A DNA stretch of 64,000 nt from Luxibacter massiliensis (GCF_900604355.1 NZ_UWOE01000001.1:1798001-1862000); one strand, 5' to 3'. Positions 8,821-18,052 are shown, counted from the stretch's first letter. Notes: generated by a model not told the origin, from the letters alone. Made by a program: numbers and translations.

Positions 8821-10275
8821 TTAAGACTGCCAGCGCCAGCCAGGCAGATATTTGTTTTTCAAGGTCTGGCCCGATACTTTTCCGAATCCCAGGGAGTATC
8901 CATCCACACACACAAGATACCAACCCTTTTCTTTATCAGAAACCAGATCCCCCACGTCCAATGTTTCCCCTTTTAAGTATTTCTTTACTCTTACATCTGT
9001 CAGGGGAAAGTCTAACACTTTTTTATACTCCTGCTTTTTCAGACACATGGCCAAAGCCTGGCTTGGCTCGAAACGGTTCTTTTTCAATTCCCCCATCAAA
9101 AGACCTGACCTAAGAAACCTAAGTCCTCTGAGCGCCGGAAGTCCTTCCGGCATATAATAGACTCTTTCCCCCTGGATAGACAGCTGTGTCCCCTCAAAAA
9201 TCCTGGCCACATCTTCAAAAAATTCGTTCAGGCTATCTGGGAGATTTCTTACATTATATCCCCCGCCCCAGGGGGTGCCTTTCCTGTGTCCCCTTCCAGC
9301 CAGAGTTTCCGGCCGGGACGCCTGGATGGCAGCTCTACCTTCCCCGCTATCCTGGCCTTCACCGGCAGCTTTTTTAAGCAGCGCCAGATAATGTCCCTCC
9401 CCTTTCATCTTATGGGGAAATATGCGCACAGTCTGATTCAGCTCCTTTAGGCCCCCCTCAGAACAGGCTGGCAGTCCAGGTGAAAACCCTTCGAAAGGAG
9501 TCATAGGGCAGATTTCAAATGAAGGGCACTTGGACAAAAGGTATTCCACAGTCCTTTCATTTTCCAGAGGGTCAAAGGTACAGGTTGAATATAAAAGCAT
9601 GCCTCCAGGCTTCAGCATCTCTCCTGCCTGGATGATAATACTCTGCTGTATCTTTGAAAAGAAATCAGGTCCATGCTCTTCCCAGGCCCTTATCATTTTT
9701 TTGTCCTTGCGGAACATGCCTTCCCCGGAACAGGGGGCGTCTATCAATATCTTATCAAAATATTCCCGGAAAAATCCAGTGAGTTTCCCCGGCTCTTCAC
9801 TGAGCACCAGCATATTGCTAATTCCAAATAATTCCAGGTTTTTCAGCAAGCCTTTTGCCCTGGAATTGCTGATGTCATTTGCAACCAACACGCCCTGGCC
9901 CTTCAGCCTTGCGCCCAGTTCCGTGGCCTTCCCGCCGGGAGCCGCGCAGACATCCAGTACCCTGTCCCCCGGCTCAACAGGAAGCCGGTCAGCCGGGGTC
10001 ATGGCGCTTGGTTCCTGAAGATAGTATAATCCTGCAAAATAATACGGATGTTTTGCAGGCTGAACCGTCTCCCCGTCATAATAAAATCCATTCTTAATCC
10101 AGGGAATGGGCGTAAGAGGCCAGGGTGCAATTTTTAAGAAGTCTTCTACTGTAATTTTATTTGTATTGACGCGTAGCCCATAGTGCCTCGCCTCATCAAA
10201 GCACTGGAGGTATTCCTTGTATTCTTCTTCCAACAGGCCGATCATTTTCTCTTCAAATGCTTTTGGTAAATTCAT
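8821..10275 (-). CDS. RsmF-like RNA m5C methyltransferase (NOL1/NOP2/Sun family)
   Basis: An S-adenosylmethionine-dependent cytosine-C5 methyltransferase acting on rRNA or tRNA. In 484 residues it has the SAM-binding motif DVCAAPGGKATELGA, motif IV DAPCSGEGMF with one catalytic Cys and motif VI STCTFDPLENE with the second. The C-terminal third (about residues 300-484) resembles the RsmF/YebU RNA-binding extension. A stretch near residues 305-340 is low-complexity and glycine-rich, probably a linker. The target base cannot be inferred. Confidence 0.88.
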   Translation of the reverse strand: MNLPKAFEEKMIGLLEEEYKEYLQCFDEARHYGLRVNTNKITVEDFLKIAPWPLTPIPWIKNGFYYDGETVQPAKHPYYFAGLYYLQEPSAMTPADRLPVEPGDRVLDVCAAPGGKATELGARLKGQGVLVANDISNSRAKGLLKNLELFGISNMLVLSEEPGKLTGFFREYFDKILIDAPCSGEGMFRKDKKMIRAWEEHGPDFFSKIQQSIIIQAGEMLKPGGMLLYSTCTFDPLENERTVEYLLSKCPSFEICPMTPFEGFSPGLPACSEGGLKELNQTVRIFPHKMKGEGHYLALLKKAAGEGQDSGEGRAAIQASRPETLAGRGHRKGTPWGGGYNVRNLPDSLNEFFEDVARIFEGTQLSIQGERVYYMPEGLPALRGLRFLRSGLLMGELKKNRFEPSQALAMCLKKQEYKKVLDFPLTDVRVKKYLKGETLDVGDLVSDKEKGWYLVCVDGYSLGFGKVSGQTLKNKYLPGWRWQS

Positions 10276-10340
10276 TTCATTTCCTCCACACGAAAGTGAT
10301 TATAGCATAATTCCCGCCAAAAGACCAGCGCACTGTAGAA

Positions 10341-11246
10341 TCAGTAAGCACATTTTAATTTTCTGCTTTCCAGGTATTTTAGAACCCAGTAGGGATTCAC
10401 ACTGACCTCTTGGTCATTGTGAAAAATATATATACCTACATGGAGATGCACTGGGAAATTGCCTGTGGTCCCTTCGGTCTTACTATAGCCGGTATCCCCC
10501 ATATATCCAAGGATGTCCCCTGCACTGACTGTATCTCCTTCCTGAATATCGGCGTAGGAATCCATGTGGGCATAGTAAAAATACGCCCCTCCCGGCGCCA
10601 CAATGCCCAGTCTCCAGCCACCCTGCTCCAGCCAGCCTTTATGCCGTACAACACCGTCTGTCATACTGACAACAGGGTACAGGCCCCTCTCATTTTTGTC
10701 CGCCATGATGTCTGTCCCCTCATGTCCTCTTTTTCCGCCATAATTCCGCTCATACATCCAGGAGTCCACAAAGGACACGCCTTTTTCCTCACGGCCTGAT
10801 GACTGGGGTACAGGAAAATACCGGACATCATTCCATATTCCCCTGCATGCAGAGACATAAGATTCCCAGCCATCCCGGGAAACCCATTTATGTTCCAGCT
10901 TTTCAATCCCCTCTTCATCCAGATTGACAGAAAGGCCTTTTCTGTGGAAGTCTGTGTCCAGCCAATAAAGACCCAGGATTTTCCCTGGGTCTTTTGTCGC
11001 CTGTATGCTGCTAAGTATTCCCTCATCCATGGCCTGCCTGCGAAAAGCATCCGTGGCGGCAGTTCCCTCATTCAGCCTGGCATATCCGCCGGCTGTAAGG
11101 AGATTCTGTATGCCTATAGTGAGGAAAAATGCTGCAAGCAGATTAAAAACTATGTAATGTTGTATCTTATTACTGCCTCTTCTTGCCTTATACCTAAAAG
11201 TATGCCTGGCTCCTCTCTGATAACAGAACTTTTGTTTTAGTTTCAA
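10341..11246 (-). CDS. M23-family metallopeptidase, membrane-anchored
   Basis: A likely peptidoglycan endopeptidase outside the cytoplasmic membrane. The 301 residues start with a basic tail, then one hydrophobic segment at about residues 31-50 that serves as signal anchor, a variable region, and a C-terminal M23 (LytM) domain. The zinc motifs are present: HEGTD (the HxxxD type) and HLHVGIYI. The start appears to be TTG at 11246 with AAAGGGTG upstream; no better in-frame ATG exists before the membrane segment. A role in sporulation or cell separation is possible but unproven. Confidence 0.83.
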   Translation of the reverse strand: MKLKQKFCYQRGARHTFRYKARRGSNKIQHYIVFNLLAAFFLTIGIQNLLTAGGYARLNEGTAATDAFRRQAMDEGILSSIQATKDPGKILGLYWLDTDFHRKGLSVNLDEEGIEKLEHKWVSRDGWESYVSACRGIWNDVRYFPVPQSSGREEKGVSFVDSWMYERNYGGKRGHEGTDIMADKNERGLYPVVSMTDGVVRHKGWLEQGGWRLGIVAPGGAYFYYAHMDSYADIQEGDTVSAGDILGYMGDTGYSKTEGTTGNFPVHLHVGIYIFHNDQEVSVNPYWVLKYLESRKLKCAY

Positions 11247-11305
11247 AAATTGACAACACCCTTTTCACTGCAATATTTTTTACAATATATGCCGGTATGG
11301 ATGTC

Positions 11306-12748
11306 CTATTTGCATTCCTTCAGAATTTCCTTGAGCATATTCCAGGTTCTCCATGTAGACGCAATATCCAGCCGCTCATTCACTGAATGGATATCGTACA
11401 TATTGGGGCCAAAGGAAACACAGTCCAGCTCCGGCTTCTTGCCCGAAAGCAGCCCACATTCCAACCCTGCATGTACAGTGGAGATTTTTGGCTCTTTGCC
11501 ATATACTTTTTCAAAAACTTCTGCCACAATAGGGCGGATTTTAGAATTTTCTTTATACATCCACGCCGGATAAGCTCCGGAAAGCTCACAAGTCCCCCCA
11601 AGGAATTCTGTCCAGCTGTTCAGAGCCTCCTTAATCTCTTCCAGCTTAGATGACACAGAACTACGGATCAGCAATACAAAGGAAACCATATTCTCCTCAG
11701 ATGTAATAACCCCAAGATTATCTGAGGATTCCACCAGTCCCTTCAGGGAACGGCTGAAGCCATTGACTCCGTCAGGGCAATTTGCAATAAAAAAGACAAC
11801 CTTTCTCATATCTGCATCAGACAGGACACTCTTTTCAACATTCTCCGTTTTCTCCACTGTAATATCCAACTCGGGTTCATCTGCACCAAATTCCATTTTC
11901 CACGTATTCAGCATGTTCTCGATGATCATCTCTGCTTTTATGCTGTCATGTACAATAATCGTAAAGCTGCAGGATGAAGGGATAACATTGTCCTTAGCCC
12001 CGCCCTTGATGTCAGCGAGGAATATATCCATATTCTGGTTCAGGCGGTTCAAAAGCCGTCCTGCCAGCTTATTGGCATTCCCTCTCTGCTGGTCAATCTC
12101 AATGCCGGAGTGGCCGCCCTTGAGGCCATGGATCCTTACGTCCAGGCAGCTTCCCGCCACGGTCTTTCTGCCCACGGGCAGATTCATACGAAAACTCAGG
12201 CCGCCTGCGCATCCTGCAATAATTGTGTCCTCACAATCTGAATCCAGGTTTAAAAGCATCCTGCCGTTTAGAGGTGACAAATCGATCCCCTCGGCCCCTC
12301 CCATGCCAACTTCTTCATCCACCGTAAATATAGCTTCCAATGGGGGGTGGGGGATATCCTGGCTGTCCAAAAGTGCCATGGCCATGGCCACGGCGATGCC
12401 GTCATCTGCCCCCAGAGTGGTATCCCTGGCCTTCACAAACCCATCTTCAATATACAGCTTTAGAGGGTCTTTTGTAAAATCATGTACAGACTCCGGGGTT
12501 TTCTCGCATACCATATCTAAATGCCCCTGAATGATAATCGGCTCACTCTCTTCGTACCCTTCTGTCCCCGGCTTTTTAATGATTACATTATTCAGGGTAT
12601 CCTGGATGGCCTCTAGGCCCCTCTCCTCAGCAAATTTAACACAGTAATCGCTGACTGCCTTTGTGTTGAATGTCCCCCTTGGAATCCGGGTCAGTTCCTC
12701 AAAATAGTGAAACACTTCCTTTGGTTCCAGCTCTTCTAAAATCGGCAT
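11306..12748 (-). CDS. pepD: Aminoacyl-histidine dipeptidase (M20 family)
   Basis: A cytosolic zinc dipeptidase that releases amino acids from Xaa-His and related dipeptides. The 480 residues show the M20 metal-site motifs: GHLDMV (His and Asp), TLGADDGIAVA (bridging Asp), TVDEEVGMGGAEG (catalytic Glu pair) and a C-terminal HAGLECG. The lid domain contains KGGHSG. Length and motif spacing match PepD. It is transcribed away from ylbJ, with 123 bp between the two starts. Peptide use fits a proteolytic anaerobe. Confidence 0.92.
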   Translation of the reverse strand: MPILEELEPKEVFHYFEELTRIPRGTFNTKAVSDYCVKFAEERGLEAIQDTLNNVIIKKPGTEGYEESEPIIIQGHLDMVCEKTPESVHDFTKDPLKLYIEDGFVKARDTTLGADDGIAVAMAMALLDSQDIPHPPLEAIFTVDEEVGMGGAEGIDLSPLNGRMLLNLDSDCEDTIIAGCAGGLSFRMNLPVGRKTVAGSCLDVRIHGLKGGHSGIEIDQQRGNANKLAGRLLNRLNQNMDIFLADIKGGAKDNVIPSSCSFTIIVHDSIKAEMIIENMLNTWKMEFGADEPELDITVEKTENVEKSVLSDADMRKVVFFIANCPDGVNGFSRSLKGLVESSDNLGVITSEENMVSFVLLIRSSVSSKLEEIKEALNSWTEFLGGTCELSGAYPAWMYKENSKIRPIVAEVFEKVYGKEPKISTVHAGLECGLLSGKKPELDCVSFGPNMYDIHSVNERLDIASTWRTWNMLKEILKECK

Positions 12749-12799
12749 CTTTCATTCCCCTTCCTTATATCAGTTATTGCTATCATTTTGTCACAGCGG

Positions 12800-12828
12800 G
12801 CATAAAAAATCAACCTGTTTCATATATC
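12800..12828 (+). promoter_or_regulatory. Possible sigma-E promoter for ylbJ
   Basis: GCATAAA at 12800-12806 and CATATATC at 12821-12828 are separated by 14 bp, close to the mother-cell sigma-E pattern with ATA in the -35 and CATA in the -10. The start of transcription would fall about 40 bp before the ylbJ ATG. In Bacillus subtilis ylbJ belongs to the sigma-E regulon, which supports the reading. The match is imperfect in both boxes. Confidence 0.4.
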
Positions 12829-12871
12829 TTTATTAACATTTATTCGGCCAAATCCAAAGGAGAGCTTATCT

Positions 12872-13801
12872 ATGAAACATACCCTGGCTGGAGTCGGTAT
12901 TGTCATACTTTTTGCCCTCATGCTGGTTTTTCCGAAAGCTGTTTTCAACGGGGCCAGCGAAGGCCTCCTCCTCTGGTTCCAAATTATCCTGCCTACTCTT
13001 TTCCCCTTCATCCTTGTCACAAATCTTCTCATATGTACAGACAGCATCCACTATATATCCAGCGCTTTCGGGAAAATACTGTGCAGAATATTCAGGGTCT
13101 CCGAAAACGGGAGCTTCGCAGTTATCACTGGTTTCTTATGCGGCTACCCTATGGGGGCCAAGGTGACGGCAGATCTGATTGCCTCTGGCTACATCACCCA
13201 GTCAGAGGGACGTTATCTGCTCTCTTTCTGTAATAACACCAGTCCTGTATTCATATTGAATTTTATTGTGTGGAAAACCCTGGGCAAAGAGGAACTCCTT
13301 CTGCCTTCCCTTCTAATCCTACTGGGCACCCCTGTGCTCATGAGTTTTATATTCAGAAGGTTATATTTAAAAAAGGAACATGCGTTTCCCACTTTAAAAA
13401 AAGCGGCTGATGGGAAAAAAGCCTGGAACTTCCAGATGATTGACAAGTGTATCATGGGCGGCTTTGAAACTATCACAAAAGTGGGGGGATATATTATTCT
13501 TTTTTCCGTTATACTGACTCTGTTTCAGTCTGTCACATTTCTGCCAAAGCCTCTGGCATATATGCTTCCTTCCCTGGAAGTCACCAACGGCATTGCGATC
13601 CTGGGAAAATCCACGCTGCCTTTTTCCATACAGTATCCCGCCATAATCGGACTGACAGCTTTTGGGGGATTTTGTGCCGCGGCACAGACACAGTGCATGA
13701 TACAGGGAACGGGCCTGCCACTTATGCATTACATAATACAAAAACTGGCTACTGCAACAGTAGCCAGCCTGATATCCAGTCTTTATTTATATTTCCTCTG
13801 A
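12872..13801 (+). CDS. ylbJ: Sporulation integral membrane protein YlbJ-like
   Basis: A polytopic membrane protein of the nucleoside-transporter Gate-domain group; YlbJ is needed for normal spore cortex formation in Bacillus. The 309 residues have about eight hydrophobic segments, with the conserved WFQIILPTLFPF near residue 40 and GFLCGYPMGAKVT near residue 90. It is shorter than the Bacillus protein of about 400 residues. AAAGGAG precedes the ATG. It is one of few plus-strand genes and converges on the coiled-coil gene, with a 15-bp overlap of their 3' ends. Confidence 0.85.
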   Translation: MKHTLAGVGIVILFALMLVFPKAVFNGASEGLLLWFQIILPTLFPFILVTNLLICTDSIHYISSAFGKILCRIFRVSENGSFAVITGFLCGYPMGAKVTADLIASGYITQSEGRYLLSFCNNTSPVFILNFIVWKTLGKEELLLPSLLILLGTPVLMSFIFRRLYLKKEHAFPTLKKAADGKKAWNFQMIDKCIMGGFETITKVGGYIILFSVILTLFQSVTFLPKPLAYMLPSLEVTNGIAILGKSTLPFSIQYPAIIGLTAFGGFCAAAQTQCMIQGTGLPLMHYIIQKLATATVASLISSLYLYFL

Positions 13802-14377
13802 CCCTTCCTGGGAGGGATAATCTGCACTGCCCTCCTCTGTGACAGACAGCTCCGCACGGTTGGTACGGACCGTATTGAAACATTCCTCCAGGGAATTGAT
13901 TAATCCATCGTACTTTGTCGTATAGCTGTCAAGAGTATGCCCGATAATACTCTCGGCATTGGCAAGAAGATCGTCTGTGTACTGAATAGCGCCGATGCGG
14001 ATTGCATTCGCATCTTCTGTGGCGTTATCAAGGATCTCCTGAGCCTGGGCCGTAGCCTGTGTCACAATCTCATTGGCCTGGGCGTACGCCTGCTGCATAA
14101 TCTCATGCTCACTGACCAGCTCTGTTGTCTGCACCTGGGCCTCCTCGATCATGGCATCTGCCTTTGCCTGAGCATCTGCTAAAATAGCATCCCGGTTATT
14201 AATAATTTTCTGGTATCTTTTAATTTCATCTGGGGTTTTCATCCTGAGTTCACGCAGTAACTCGTCCAAATGTTCTTTATTAACGATGATCTTCGTAGTT
14301 GACAGCGGCTGGAACTTACAGTCCCTGTCAATGTACTCTTCGATCTCTTCGATAATCTGCTCAATGCGGCTGCTCAT
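13787..14377 (-). CDS. DivIVA/V-ATPase-H-like coiled-coil protein
   Basis: A 196-residue protein that is mostly helical. After about 50 residues a long Ala/Gln/Glu-rich coiled coil runs from about residue 60 to 130 (ADAQAKADAMIEEAQVQ and similar heptads), and a short acidic tail follows. Such proteins are annotated as ATPases in clostridia because they resemble V-type ATPase subunit H or DivIVA, but no nucleotide-binding motif is seen. It overlaps coaD by 17 bp, so it is translated with coaD and rsmD. A scaffold role in division or envelope is only an inference. Confidence 0.78.
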   Translation of the reverse strand: MSSRIEQIIEEIEEYIDRDCKFQPLSTTKIIVNKEHLDELLRELRMKTPDEIKRYQKIINNRDAILADAQAKADAMIEEAQVQTTELVSEHEIMQQAYAQANEIVTQATAQAQEILDNATEDANAIRIGAIQYTDDLLANAESIIGHTLDSYTTKYDGLINSLEECFNTVRTNRAELSVTEEGSADYPSQEGSEEI

Positions 14378-14870
14378 AGTTACACTCTCCTTTTGCTTTC
14401 GTCTTTTTCTCCAATTCCACCGCTACAGCCTCCGGCACAAACTGTGAAATATCTCCCCCAAAAGCTGCTATCTCCTTGACGGTCGTGGAACTTAAGTAGG
14501 AATATTCAATACTCGTTGTCAAGAACATCGTCTCAACACTCGGTTCAAGCTTATGGTTTGTCTGCGACATCTGCAGCTCATATTCAAAGTCAGTAATGGC
14601 CCTCAGTCCCCGGATTACCACATCTGCTTCTTGCTGCCGGGCAAAGTCAATCAAAAGTCCTTTAAAAAGAACTATTTTGACATTTGTCAAGTCTTTTGTC
14701 ACTTCCTTTAACATTTTAACACGTTCTTCTACAGAAAACAACGGCATTTTCGCATTATTATTCAGCACCCCTACAATTAACTCATCCACAATTTTGCAGG
14801 ATCTTCTGATAATATCAAGGTGCCCGTATGTAACCGGGTCAAAGCTTCCCGGGTAGATAGCTCTTAACAT
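14361..14870 (-). CDS. coaD: Phosphopantetheine adenylyltransferase
   Basis: Catalyses the penultimate step of coenzyme A synthesis, transferring AMP from ATP to 4'-phosphopantetheine. The 169 residues match family length and carry the nucleotidyltransferase motif YPGSFDPVTYGHLD (T/HxGH) at the N-terminus, the RGLRAITDFEYELQM substrate segment and the STTVKEIAAFGGD motif near the C-terminus. It overlaps rsmD by 7 bp upstream and the coiled-coil gene by 17 bp downstream. The rsmD-coaD order is conserved in Firmicutes. Confidence 0.96.
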   Translation of the reverse strand: MLRAIYPGSFDPVTYGHLDIIRRSCKIVDELIVGVLNNNAKMPLFSVEERVKMLKEVTKDLTNVKIVLFKGLLIDFARQQEADVVIRGLRAITDFEYELQMSQTNHKLEPSVETMFLTTSIEYSYLSSTTVKEIAAFGGDISQFVPEAVAVELEKKTKAKGECNYEQPH

Positions 14871-15433
14871 ATTTCTTCCTTTCCGGCTTTCTCAATAAAC
14901 ACATGCTTATTCGTCTTGTATATTTTCTCTTTTACTAAAATGAACCCCATATCATCCAGATAAGAAAAGTCTGTATCCCTGGATGCCTCCACAATGATAA
15001 CTGTATCTTCATACACCATTTTGGAACCTGACAGGTATTCCAGCACCTTTCTCTCCAGCTCCCTGCCATAGGGCGGATCCATAAAAATAAAGTCGAATAC
15101 CTTCTCCCCCTCCAGATGGTACAATGCTGCCATGGCATCCTTAGTCACGGTAAGGGCCTTGCGTTCCAGTTTCGTAAATTTTAAATTTTCTCTTACATAG
15201 TCCATGACTCTGGGACTGTTCTCTACAAATACAGCCTCTTTTGCACCTCTGCTCAGCGCTTCTATACCGATACCGCCGCTTCCGCAGAACAAATCTAAAA
15301 ATATACTGCCATAGATCCCCGGCGCGATCATATTGAATAATGTTTCTTTGATCCGGTCTGTGGTGGGCCTGGTATCAAGGCCGTCTGGTGTCTTTAGTTG
15401 TAATCTTTTTGCACTTCCTGCAATTACCCGCAT
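14864..15433 (-). CDS. rsmD: 16S rRNA (guanine966-N2)-methyltransferase
   Basis: Methylates G966 of 16S rRNA using S-adenosylmethionine. From MRVIAGSAKRLQL the protein has 189 residues. SAM-binding motif LDLFCGSGGIGIEALSRG and the catalytic DPPYG motif are present, as is the family-typical TRPTTDRIKETLFN. A GTG three codons upstream would lie on the ribosome site GGAAGG, so the ATG at 15433 is preferred. It is the first gene of rsmD-coaD-coiled coil, following a terminator for the spore-protein gene. Confidence 0.94.
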   Translation of the reverse strand: MRVIAGSAKRLQLKTPDGLDTRPTTDRIKETLFNMIAPGIYGSIFLDLFCGSGGIGIEALSRGAKEAVFVENSPRVMDYVRENLKFTKLERKALTVTKDAMAALYHLEGEKVFDFIFMDPPYGRELERKVLEYLSGSKMVYEDTVIIVEASRDTDFSYLDDMGFILVKEKIYKTNKHVFIEKAGKEEIC

Positions 15434-15475
15434 CTGCTGCACCTTCCATTTTCTAACTATGCTGAATTTTAGCAG

Positions 15476-15509
15476 AAAAAAGCACTCAGGTCAATCCCAA
15501 GTGCTTTTT
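15476..15509 (-). terminator. Intrinsic terminator after the SASP gene
   Basis: A hairpin with arms AAAAAAGCACT (15476-15486) and AGTGCTTTTT (15500-15509) and a 13-nt loop. It has A and T runs on both sides, so it could work in either direction. It ends the spore-protein transcript before rsmD begins. Confidence 0.8.
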
Positions 15510-15523
15510 CTAACAAAAATTGC

Positions 15524-15730
15524 TTATTTACCAGCCATCTGTCTTTCCTGCTGTTCGATCATTTTCTTAACCATATAACCACCAACAGAACCATTCTGCT
15601 TAGAAGTTAAGTCACCGTTGTATCCGTCTGTAAGCGGAACACCGAGCTCGCTTGCTACCTCATATTTAAATTTGTCCAGGGCACTCTTAGCCTCTGGTAC
15701 GGCTGCACGATTAGATGAACGATTTGCCAT
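15524..15730 (-). CDS. Alpha/beta-type small acid-soluble spore protein
   Basis: A 68-residue DNA-binding protein that coats spore DNA and protects it from UV and chemicals. The conserved segments KFKYEVASELGVPL (with the GPR protease-site-like region) and NGDLTSKQNGSVGGYMVKKMI are both present. The gene stands alone, with its own terminator. Upstream on the minus strand a hairpin (TTGTAACAC pairing with GTGTTGCAA) lies in the presumed leader. A sigma-G promoter is expected, but only a weak match (TATACTA near 15800) could be seen. Confidence 0.96.
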   Translation of the reverse strand: MANRSSNRAAVPEAKSALDKFKYEVASELGVPLTDGYNGDLTSKQNGSVGGYMVKKMIEQQERQMAGK

Positions 15731-15881
15731 GATAAATTTCCTCCTTTTTGTAACTTGTTTTCATATTTTTTTGCAACACTGCTTTCGTGTTACAACCATA
15801 GTATATGGAGGAATTCATCTTTTAAACTGGAAGTTCCTGCCTCCTTTAGCGGTTTTTGTAAACAAAATAAGAGGGAAATTC

Positions 15882-17945
15882 CTAAAGGGTAGATTCCAGC
15901 ATAATTTCAGATATATAACAGTCAAGCTGCTGTTTTAACTTTTTATTTTCTTCTAAAAGCATGTCCGGGTCATGCCCTAACAGATGCTCTGCAGCTTCAT
16001 TTGCCATCTGTAATATTTTCGCATCCTGAAATACATCCCCCAGTTTGAAGTCCAGAAGCCCGCTCTGCCGGATCCCAAATAGATCTCCCGGTCCCCGCAG
16101 GCGCAGGTCCTCCGACGCAATAAAAAAGCCATCGTTGGAGCGGTTCAGTATGTCCAGCCTTTCTTTTGTCTCTTCTGCCTTTGAGGCGCTCATAAATATA
16201 CAGTAGGACTGATGCCCTCCTCTTCCCACACGGCCTCTGAGCTGGTGAAGCTGCGCCAGGCCAAAGCGCTCTGCATTTTCAATCAGCATAACCGTGGCGT
16301 TGGGGACATCAATACCTACCTCTATGACAGTAGTGGACACAAGTACTTGTATCTCATTCTGGCTGAAAGCTTCCATAATCCTGTCTTTTTCAGCCTGCTT
16401 CATCCTGCCATGGAGATAGGATACCTGAATCCCTTCTCCCAGCGCCTCCCGGAGGGACTCTGTATATCCAATGACATTTTCCGCCTCCAGATGTTCGCTG
16501 TCCTCCACCATAGGGCAGATAACATAACACTGCCTGCCTGCGGCCGCCTGTTTTTTCATAAACTTATATGCTGTATTTCTATATCCGGTATCCACCACAC
16601 AATTTTTAATAGGAAGCCTATTTTGCGGAAGCTCATCAATCACTGATATGTCCAGGTCCCCATAGAGGATGATTGCCAGTGTGCGCGGGATGGGAGTGGC
16701 ACTCATGACAAGAATATGGGGAGCCGTGCCCTTTCCCGCCAGTTTTTCTCTCTGCTTTACTCCAAAACGGTGCTGCTCATCTGTCACTACAAGAGCCAGG
16801 TTTTGGTACTGTACCCTTTCCTGTATCAGGGCATGAGTGCCTACAATGATCTGCACTTCCCCCGAGGAAATACGTGTGTAGGCGCTGCGTTTTTCTTTTG
16901 CGGCCATAGATCCAGTCAGCAATTCCACCTTAAGGGGAATCCCATATTGCGAGAGCATAGACTGTATATTCTCGTAATGCTGCCTGGCCAAAACTTCTGT
17001 GGGGGCCATCAGCGCTCCCTGGAAACCATTCAAACCGGCAAACATAAGGCCTAACAGGGCCACAATTGTTTTCCCAGAGCCTACATCCCCCTGGACAAGC
17101 CGGGACATGGCGTGGGGGCCCAGCATATCTTTCTTTATATCATCCCATACCCTTTTCTGTGCGCCAGTCAATTCATAGGGAAGGGACTCTAAAAACTGGC
17201 CAATAGCCGGCTGCCTCTGGAACGTAAAATGGTTTGCCGCCTTGCCCTCCCTTGTTTTCAAACTTCTGATGGATAAAATAAAAACAAGAAATTCCTCAAA
17301 CACCAGCCTCTGCCTGGCTTTATAAAACTCTTCTTTATTCTCAGGAAAATGAATGCCCTTGACAGCATAATTGTATTCGGCCAGATGATACTTAAGCCGA
17401 ATACTCTGAGGAAGAAAATCCTGTCTCAGGTCCAAATATTCTAAAGACTGCATGACGGCCTTCTTCACAGCGTTATTCGTCAGGCCCGCGGTCAATGGGT
17501 AGACAGGCTGCAGAGTATGCCGTTTCTCTTCATATTTAGAGCTTGGATAAAATATTTCCGGGTGTTCCATTACTAGGCCGTCCCTCTTGCAGACGATCCT
17601 GCCCCTGAGAGTGATCACGCCTCCCTTTGCCAGAGTATTCCTTAAAAAGGGCATCCTAAACCAAATCACTTTCAGCGTCCCTGTCAGATCACGTATATGC
17701 ATAGCTGTAATCTGCATATTCCTGCTCCCGCTTACCTGCACTCTTCCGAAAATGGCTCCGGTAACTGTGACAGTCCGTCCCTCCTGCGCCTCACTTATGG
17801 GAACTGGATCCTCATACACATCATACCCTCGCGGATAATAGCGCAGCAGTTCCCCCACTGTGCGTATCCCGGCCTTATGGAACAAGGATTCCGTCTTCTC
17901 CCCAATTCCTTTTAATGTACTGATTTTAGAATACTCATCTATCAT
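15882..17945 (-). CDS. recG: ATP-dependent DNA helicase RecG
   Basis: A branch-migration helicase that remodels stalled forks and Holliday junctions. The 687 residues have the N-terminal wedge/OB domain (with LRYYPRGYDVYEDP), helicase motif I GDVGSGKT, motif II DEQHRFG, motif III SATPIPRTLA, and motifs V-VI with STTVIEVGIDVPNA and QLRGRVGR. An in-frame start nine codons earlier lacks support; the ATG at 17945 follows GGGTGG. It lies downstream of fakA, from which a large hairpin at 17981-18040 separates it. Confidence 0.95.
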   Translation of the reverse strand: MIDEYSKISTLKGIGEKTESLFHKAGIRTVGELLRYYPRGYDVYEDPVPISEAQEGRTVTVTGAIFGRVQVSGSRNMQITAMHIRDLTGTLKVIWFRMPFLRNTLAKGGVITLRGRIVCKRDGLVMEHPEIFYPSSKYEEKRHTLQPVYPLTAGLTNNAVKKAVMQSLEYLDLRQDFLPQSIRLKYHLAEYNYAVKGIHFPENKEEFYKARQRLVFEEFLVFILSIRSLKTREGKAANHFTFQRQPAIGQFLESLPYELTGAQKRVWDDIKKDMLGPHAMSRLVQGDVGSGKTIVALLGLMFAGLNGFQGALMAPTEVLARQHYENIQSMLSQYGIPLKVELLTGSMAAKEKRSAYTRISSGEVQIIVGTHALIQERVQYQNLALVVTDEQHRFGVKQREKLAGKGTAPHILVMSATPIPRTLAIILYGDLDISVIDELPQNRLPIKNCVVDTGYRNTAYKFMKKQAAAGRQCYVICPMVEDSEHLEAENVIGYTESLREALGEGIQVSYLHGRMKQAEKDRIMEAFSQNEIQVLVSTTVIEVGIDVPNATVMLIENAERFGLAQLHQLRGRVGRGGHQSYCIFMSASKAEETKERLDILNRSNDGFFIASEDLRLRGPGDLFGIRQSGLLDFKLGDVFQDAKILQMANEAAEHLLGHDPDMLLEENKKLKQQLDCYISEIMLESTL

Positions 17946-17980
17946 TTTCCACCCACACACCTGTCCTGTCACATAAATTT

Positions 17981-18040
17981 ACCCTCAGCAGACAGAGTAG
18001 ATCCCGAACGATCTCTTCTGTCCCTTTCACTGCTGAGGGT
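17981..18040 (-). repeat. Two-helix hairpin between fakA and recG
   Basis: A 60-bp inverted repeat. The outer arms ACCCTCAGCA (17981-17990) and TGCTGAGGGT (18031-18040) pair perfectly over 10 bp. An inner stem (17991-18003 with 18010-18022) pairs 11 of 13 bp around the loop CCGAAC, and 8 unpaired bases (18023-18030) lie on one side. It begins 12 bp after the fakA stop and has no U tract on the recG side, so it is not a simple terminator. It would form in an mRNA running from fakA into recG. Confidence 0.7.
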
Positions 18041-18052
18041 ACCGCTTCTTTC

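Noticed and set aside
11763..12530. A 255-codon plus-strand open frame opposite pepD
   Set aside because: It is antisense to a clearly coding gene with intact active-site motifs, has no ribosome site, and its translation shows no family feature.
18031..18046. GAGGGTACCGC resembles the T-box antiterminator motif on the plus strand
   Set aside because: There is no plus-strand gene downstream and no T-box specifier or stem I; it is part of a 60-bp hairpin in a minus-strand region.
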